This document shows, in pieces, positions 6,742 through 9,377 of a DNA stretch of 9,377 nucleotides; the stretch's first letter is position 1, and the number at the start of each line of letters is the position of its first letter. Both the position numbers and the translations under genes were made by a program. The notes beneath the pieces were generated by a model. The model worked only from the letters and a program-made list of their open reading frames with translations. It was not told the DNA's origin and did not search any database. This DNA is from an uncultured Eubacterium sp. (lineage in GTDB: Bacteria; Bacillota; Clostridia; Oscillospirales; Acutalibacteraceae), in assembly GCA_934512155.1 (NCBI GenBank), contig CAKSWS010000046.1, forward strand, positions 1 through 9,377, read 5' to 3'.

Positions 6742-9246
6742 ATGCCGAATAATGAAGAAATAGTGCGTTATGATAACCAAAGAATAACGGATATTGAAAT
6801 AAGTAAAGAAGTAAGAGCGGCATTCCTTGATTATTCAATGAGTGTTATTGTGCAGCGTGCTTTACCTGATGTAAGAGACGGTTTAAAACCTGTTCACAGA
6901 AGAATTCTTTACACTATGTATGAAAACAACCTTTATCCCGAAAAGGCATACCGTAAATGTGCCGATACAGTAGGTGCCGTTTTAGGTAGATACCATCCTC
7001 ACGGCGACGCTTCTGTTTATGACGCAATGGTTCGTTTGGCACAATGGTTTTCAATGAGATACCCGCTTGTAGACGGACACGGTAACTTTGGTACCGTAGA
7101 CGGCGACCCTGCCGCTGCTTACCGTTATACCGAATCAAGAATGAGCAAAATAAGCATGAAAATGCTTGCCGATATTGATAAAGATACGGTTGATTTTGCA
7201 TCAAACTATGATGACCGTTTAAAAGAGCCTACTGTTTTGCCTACAAGAATTCCTTCATTGCTTGTTAACGGTTCAAGCGGTATTGCCGTTGGTATGGCAA
7301 CAAATATTCCGCCACATAACCTTAAAGAAGTGCTGCAGGGAATTGATTACCTTTTAGACCATAAAGACGCAAGTTTGGAAGAAATTATGCAGTTCATTAA
7401 AGGACCGGACTTCCCTACTTCTGCAATTATTATGGGTACAAAGGGCATTAAAGAAGCATATGCAACAGGCAGAGGCAAAATTTATTTGCGTGCAAGAGCA
7501 GAAATAGTTGAAGATAAAAACGACAGATACAAAATTGTTATTACAGAGCTTCCTTACCAGGTTAACAAAGCAAGGCTTATAGTAAGCATTGCGGATTTAG
7601 TTAAGGACAAGCGAATTGAAGGCATTGCCGATATTAAAGATTATTCAAACAGAAAAGGTATGCAAATTGAAATTGTTTGTAAACGAGATGCAAATGCCCA
7701 GGTTGTTTTAAATAATCTTTATAAGATGACTCAAATGCAAGTTACATTTGGTGTTATTATGCTGGCACTTGTTAATAATGTGCCTAAAATTCTTACGCTT
7801 AAAGAGGTTCTTCAGAAATATATTGATTTCCGTGAAGAAGTTATAGTAAGAAGAACAAAGTTTGAACTTAAAAAAGCGTCAGACAGGGCTCATATTTTAG
7901 AAGGTCTGGCAAGAGCCATTGATATTGTGGATGAAATTATTGCCACAATCCGTGCCTGCAAGGGCGGTCAGTCGGAAGCAAAACAAGCCATTATGGAAAA
8001 ATTTGGTTTTGATGAGCCGCAGGCTGCCGCAATAGTTGCCTTTAGATTAGGTCAGTTGGCAGGACTTGAAATTGAAAAAATTACAAACGAATTAAACGAA
8101 CTGCACGCAAAAATTGCCGATTATAAAGATATTTTGGCAAATCAAGACCGTGTTTACGGTATTATTAAGCAGGAATCACAGGAAATTATAGATAAATTCG
8201 GTGATGACAGAAAAACTGAAATTACTGCTATGACCGGCAGCGTTGAAGATGAAGATTTAATTCCTGTAGAAGAATCAATCTTAACATTAACTAATATGGG
8301 TTACATGAAGAGAATGACTGTTGATACTTATAAAGCACAAAACAGAGGCGGCAGAGGTATTATGGGAATGAGCCGCCGTGAAGAAGATGTGGCAAAAACA
8401 ATGTTTACCTGTTCTTCTCACGATGTGGTATTTATTTTCACAAACAGCGGTAAAGTTTTCAAAAAGAAAGCATATGAAATTCCTGCTTCTTCCAGAACGG
8501 GCAAAGGCATGAATGTGGTTAACCTTTTGCCTCTTGAAAAAGGCGAAACTGTTTCTGCCATGGTTAAGATTCCACAGGAAGAAAACAGAAAATATTTGTG
8601 CATGGTAACGAAAAAAGGCGTTATTAAAAGAACAGATATTAATGAATATAAGCATATTCGCCAAAGCGGTATTATTGCAATTAACCTTGATGAAGGGGAC
8701 GAGCTTGCCTATGTTGAAATTACAGACGGCGAAAGAAAGCTTGTTGTTGCAACCCACAACGGTATGAGTATTTGCTTTGATGAAAATGACGCAAGACTTA
8801 TAGGCAGAACTGCACGTGGTGTGAAAGCAATTCAACTTGAAGATGATGATTATGTTGTAGGTTTTGCTGCTTCGCTTGACGGATTTACTTTGCTTACCGT
8901 TTCAGAAACAGGCTTTGGCAGAAAGAGCGGTTTTGAAGATTACCGTGTTCAAAGCCGTGGCGGTAAAGGTCTTATTAACTATCGTACAGAGCAATACGGC
9001 AAGGTAGCAATGATTGCCGCCGTTAATGAAGAACAGGATGTAATTATGATTACAACCGACGGTATTGTTATAAGAACTCACGTTGACCAAATTTCTACAT
9101 TCCAGCGACCAAGTAAGGGCGTTAAAGTTATGAAGGTTAACGAGGGTGAAAAGGTTGCCACTATTTCTGTTGTTGAGCGTTTGGAAGAAGATGCAGACGA
9201 CGAAATAGCGGAAGAAAACACACAGGATAATCAAAGCGAAGAATAA
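6742..9246 (+). CDS. gyrA: DNA gyrase subunit A
   Basis: GyrA (834 aa) cuts and rejoins DNA through a catalytic tyrosine, Y129 in RYTE (E. coli Tyr122). The breakage domain includes [15 protein letters not shown] and the quinolone region [10 protein letters not shown] (85-94), where Ala90 sits at the position of E. coli Ser83 and Asp94 at Asp87. The tower and coiled coil follow, then the C-terminal DNA-wrapping beta-pinwheel from about residue 505. A GyrA box, QNRGGRG (533-539, consensus QRRGGKG), argues for gyrase rather than the topoisomerase IV subunit ParC. A second box-like repeat, QSRGGKG, is at 737-743. The tail is acidic. AAGGAGA (6728-6734) lies seven bases before the ATG, and only 29 nt separate it from gyrB, so the two are cotranscribed. 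Confidence 0.97.
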   Translation: MPNNEEIVRYDNQRITDIEISKEVRAAFLDYSMSVIVQRALPDVRDGLKPVHRRILYTMYENNLYPEKAYRKCADTVGAVLGRYHPHGDASVYDAMVRLAQWFSMRYPLVDGHGNFGTVDGDPAAAYRYTESRMSKISMKMLADIDKDTVDFASNYDDRLKEPTVLPTRIPSLLVNGSSGIAVGMATNIPPHNLKEVLQGIDYLLDHKDASLEEIMQFIKGPDFPTSAIIMGTKGIKEAYATGRGKIYLRARAEIVEDKNDRYKIVITELPYQVNKARLIVSIADLVKDKRIEGIADIKDYSNRKGMQIEIVCKRDANAQVVLNNLYKMTQMQVTFGVIMLALVNNVPKILTLKEVLQKYIDFREEVIVRRTKFELKKASDRAHILEGLARAIDIVDEIIATIRACKGGQSEAKQAIMEKFGFDEPQAAAIVAFRLGQLAGLEIEKITNELNELHAKIADYKDILANQDRVYGIIKQESQEIIDKFGDDRKTEITAMTGSVEDEDLIPVEESILTLTNMGYMKRMTVDTYKAQNRGGRGIMGMSRREEDVAKTMFTCSSHDVVFIFTNSGKVFKKKAYEIPASSRTGKGMNVVNLLPLEKGETVSAMVKIPQEENRKYLCMVTKKGVIKRTDINEYKHIRQSGIIAINLDEGDELAYVEITDGERKLVVATHNGMSICFDENDARLIGRTARGVKAIQLEDDDYVVGFAASLDGFTLLTVSETGFGRKSGFEDYRVQSRGGKGLINYRTEQYGKVAMIAAVNEEQDVIMITTDGIVIRTHVDQISTFQRPSKGVKVMKVNEGEKVATISVVERLEEDADDEIAEENTQDNQSEE

Positions 9247-9268
9247 ATTTGTAACCGAATTATTGAGT

Positions 9269-9335
9269 CCCTTAATATTGGAGGCTAAACAAAACCGCCA
9301 ATGCGTAAGCGTGGCGGTTTTACGAATGTTAAGGG
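9269..9335 (+). repeat. Outer arms of a nested palindrome around the gyrA terminator
   Basis: CCCTTAATATT (9269-9279) can pair with AATGTTAAGGG (9325-9335) over 11 positions with a single T-G wobble. These arms enclose the perfect inner hairpin at 9291-9321. The left interval includes GGAGG (9281-9285 region) with no start codon or gene after it. The nested layout is more elaborate than a plain terminator. Confidence 0.6.
9291..9321 (+). terminator. Probable rho-independent terminator after gyrA
   Basis: AAAACCGCCA (9291-9300) and TGGCGGTTTT (9312-9321) are a perfect 10-bp stem around an 11-base loop, starting 45 bases after the gyrA stop. The stem core is GC-rich (CCGCC/GGCGG) and ends in TTTT. 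The T-run is short, so strength may be moderate. The symmetric A and T ends mean it could also stop transcription from the other side. Confidence 0.7.
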
Positions 9336-9377
9336 GGTTATTAGGGGGCTCGTTTGCGACCGCTGCCGGTGGCAGAT
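9336..9377. other. GC-richer non-coding block at the right edge, possible start of a dispersed repeat
   Basis: After the terminator the sequence becomes visibly richer in G and C than the rest of the window. AGGGGG occurs at 9332-9337 and 9343-9348, 11 bases apart. A small hairpin CTGCC-GGT-GGCAG lies at 9363-9375. No start codon with a ribosome binding site is seen. This could be the end of an intergenic repeat or a small non-autonomous element, but the window stops before its far end. Confidence 0.35.

Noticed and set aside
6452..6838. Minus-strand open frame of 128 codons across the gyrB-gyrA junction
   Set aside because: Antisense to the conserved gyrB C-terminus and gyrA start, with no recognisable domain and no start signal.
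8287..8835. Minus-strand open frame of 182 codons opposite gyrA
   Set aside because: It lies wholly antisense to conserved gyrA sequence, has no ribosome binding site or promoter, and its Cys/His/Phe-rich composition is that of a mirror frame.
6742..9246. ParC (topoisomerase IV subunit A) instead of GyrA
   Set aside because: Adjacent to gyrB in the origin cluster, and it carries a GyrA box (QNRGGRG) that ParC lacks.
1..9377. A novel defence, CRISPR or mobile gene system
   Set aside because: No repeat-spacer array, transposase, integrase, toxin-antitoxin pair or defence gene is visible. Apart from the partial left-edge gene, the coding content is the standard origin cluster.

Overview
This window is the chromosomal replication-origin neighbourhood of a low-GC Firmicute, most likely a member of the Clostridia. 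The reasons are the gene order dnaA-dnaN-S4 (rlbA/yaaA)-recF-remB-gyrB-gyrA, the strongly A/T-biased codon use, the short Gram-positive type GyrB, and AGGAG-type ribosome binding sites. I cannot name a genus from the sequence alone.

Layout. Positions 1-219 hold the N-terminal part of a minus-strand, single-pass membrane protein that runs off the left edge. It starts at TTG behind a perfect Shine-Dalgarno. Positions 220-469 are an AT-rich divergent regulatory region with one sigma-A-like promoter on each strand; the dnaA promoter is TTGATT-17-TATAAT. dnaA (470-1837) is followed by a 228-bp non-coding origin region (1838-2065). This carries several copies of a TTTTCC(A/G)CA motif, a perfect dyad, and a DnaA-box/GC-cluster/trinucleotide array just before dnaN that resembles the Bacillus subtilis basal unwinding system. 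dnaN, the S4-domain gene, recF, remB and gyrB then form one chain with overlapping ends (11, 11, 1 and 4 nt). gyrA follows after 29 nt with its own strong ribosome binding site. The cluster ends at a terminator hairpin (9291-9321), after which a more GC-rich, palindrome-containing block runs off the right edge.

How the genes fit together. DnaA melts the origin. DnaN is the sliding clamp of the replisome. RecF loads RecA at gaps. GyrB and GyrA form DNA gyrase, which removes positive supercoils ahead of forks. RemB is a small DUF370 regulator that travels with this cluster in Bacilli and Clostridia. The S4 protein is a small RNA-binding protein linked to ribosome biogenesis.

The most interesting point is a possible co-variation. 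Most DnaA boxes here read CCGCA instead of CCACA, and the encoded DnaA has changed several of the domain IV residues that contact the box in E. coli (RDHT is replaced by KHHS, with one residue deleted before it and a minor-groove Arg position occupied by Gln). Other points are a natural Ala at the quinolone-critical Ser83 position of GyrA, an A11 run in recF, and a nested palindrome that may begin a dispersed repeat at the right edge.
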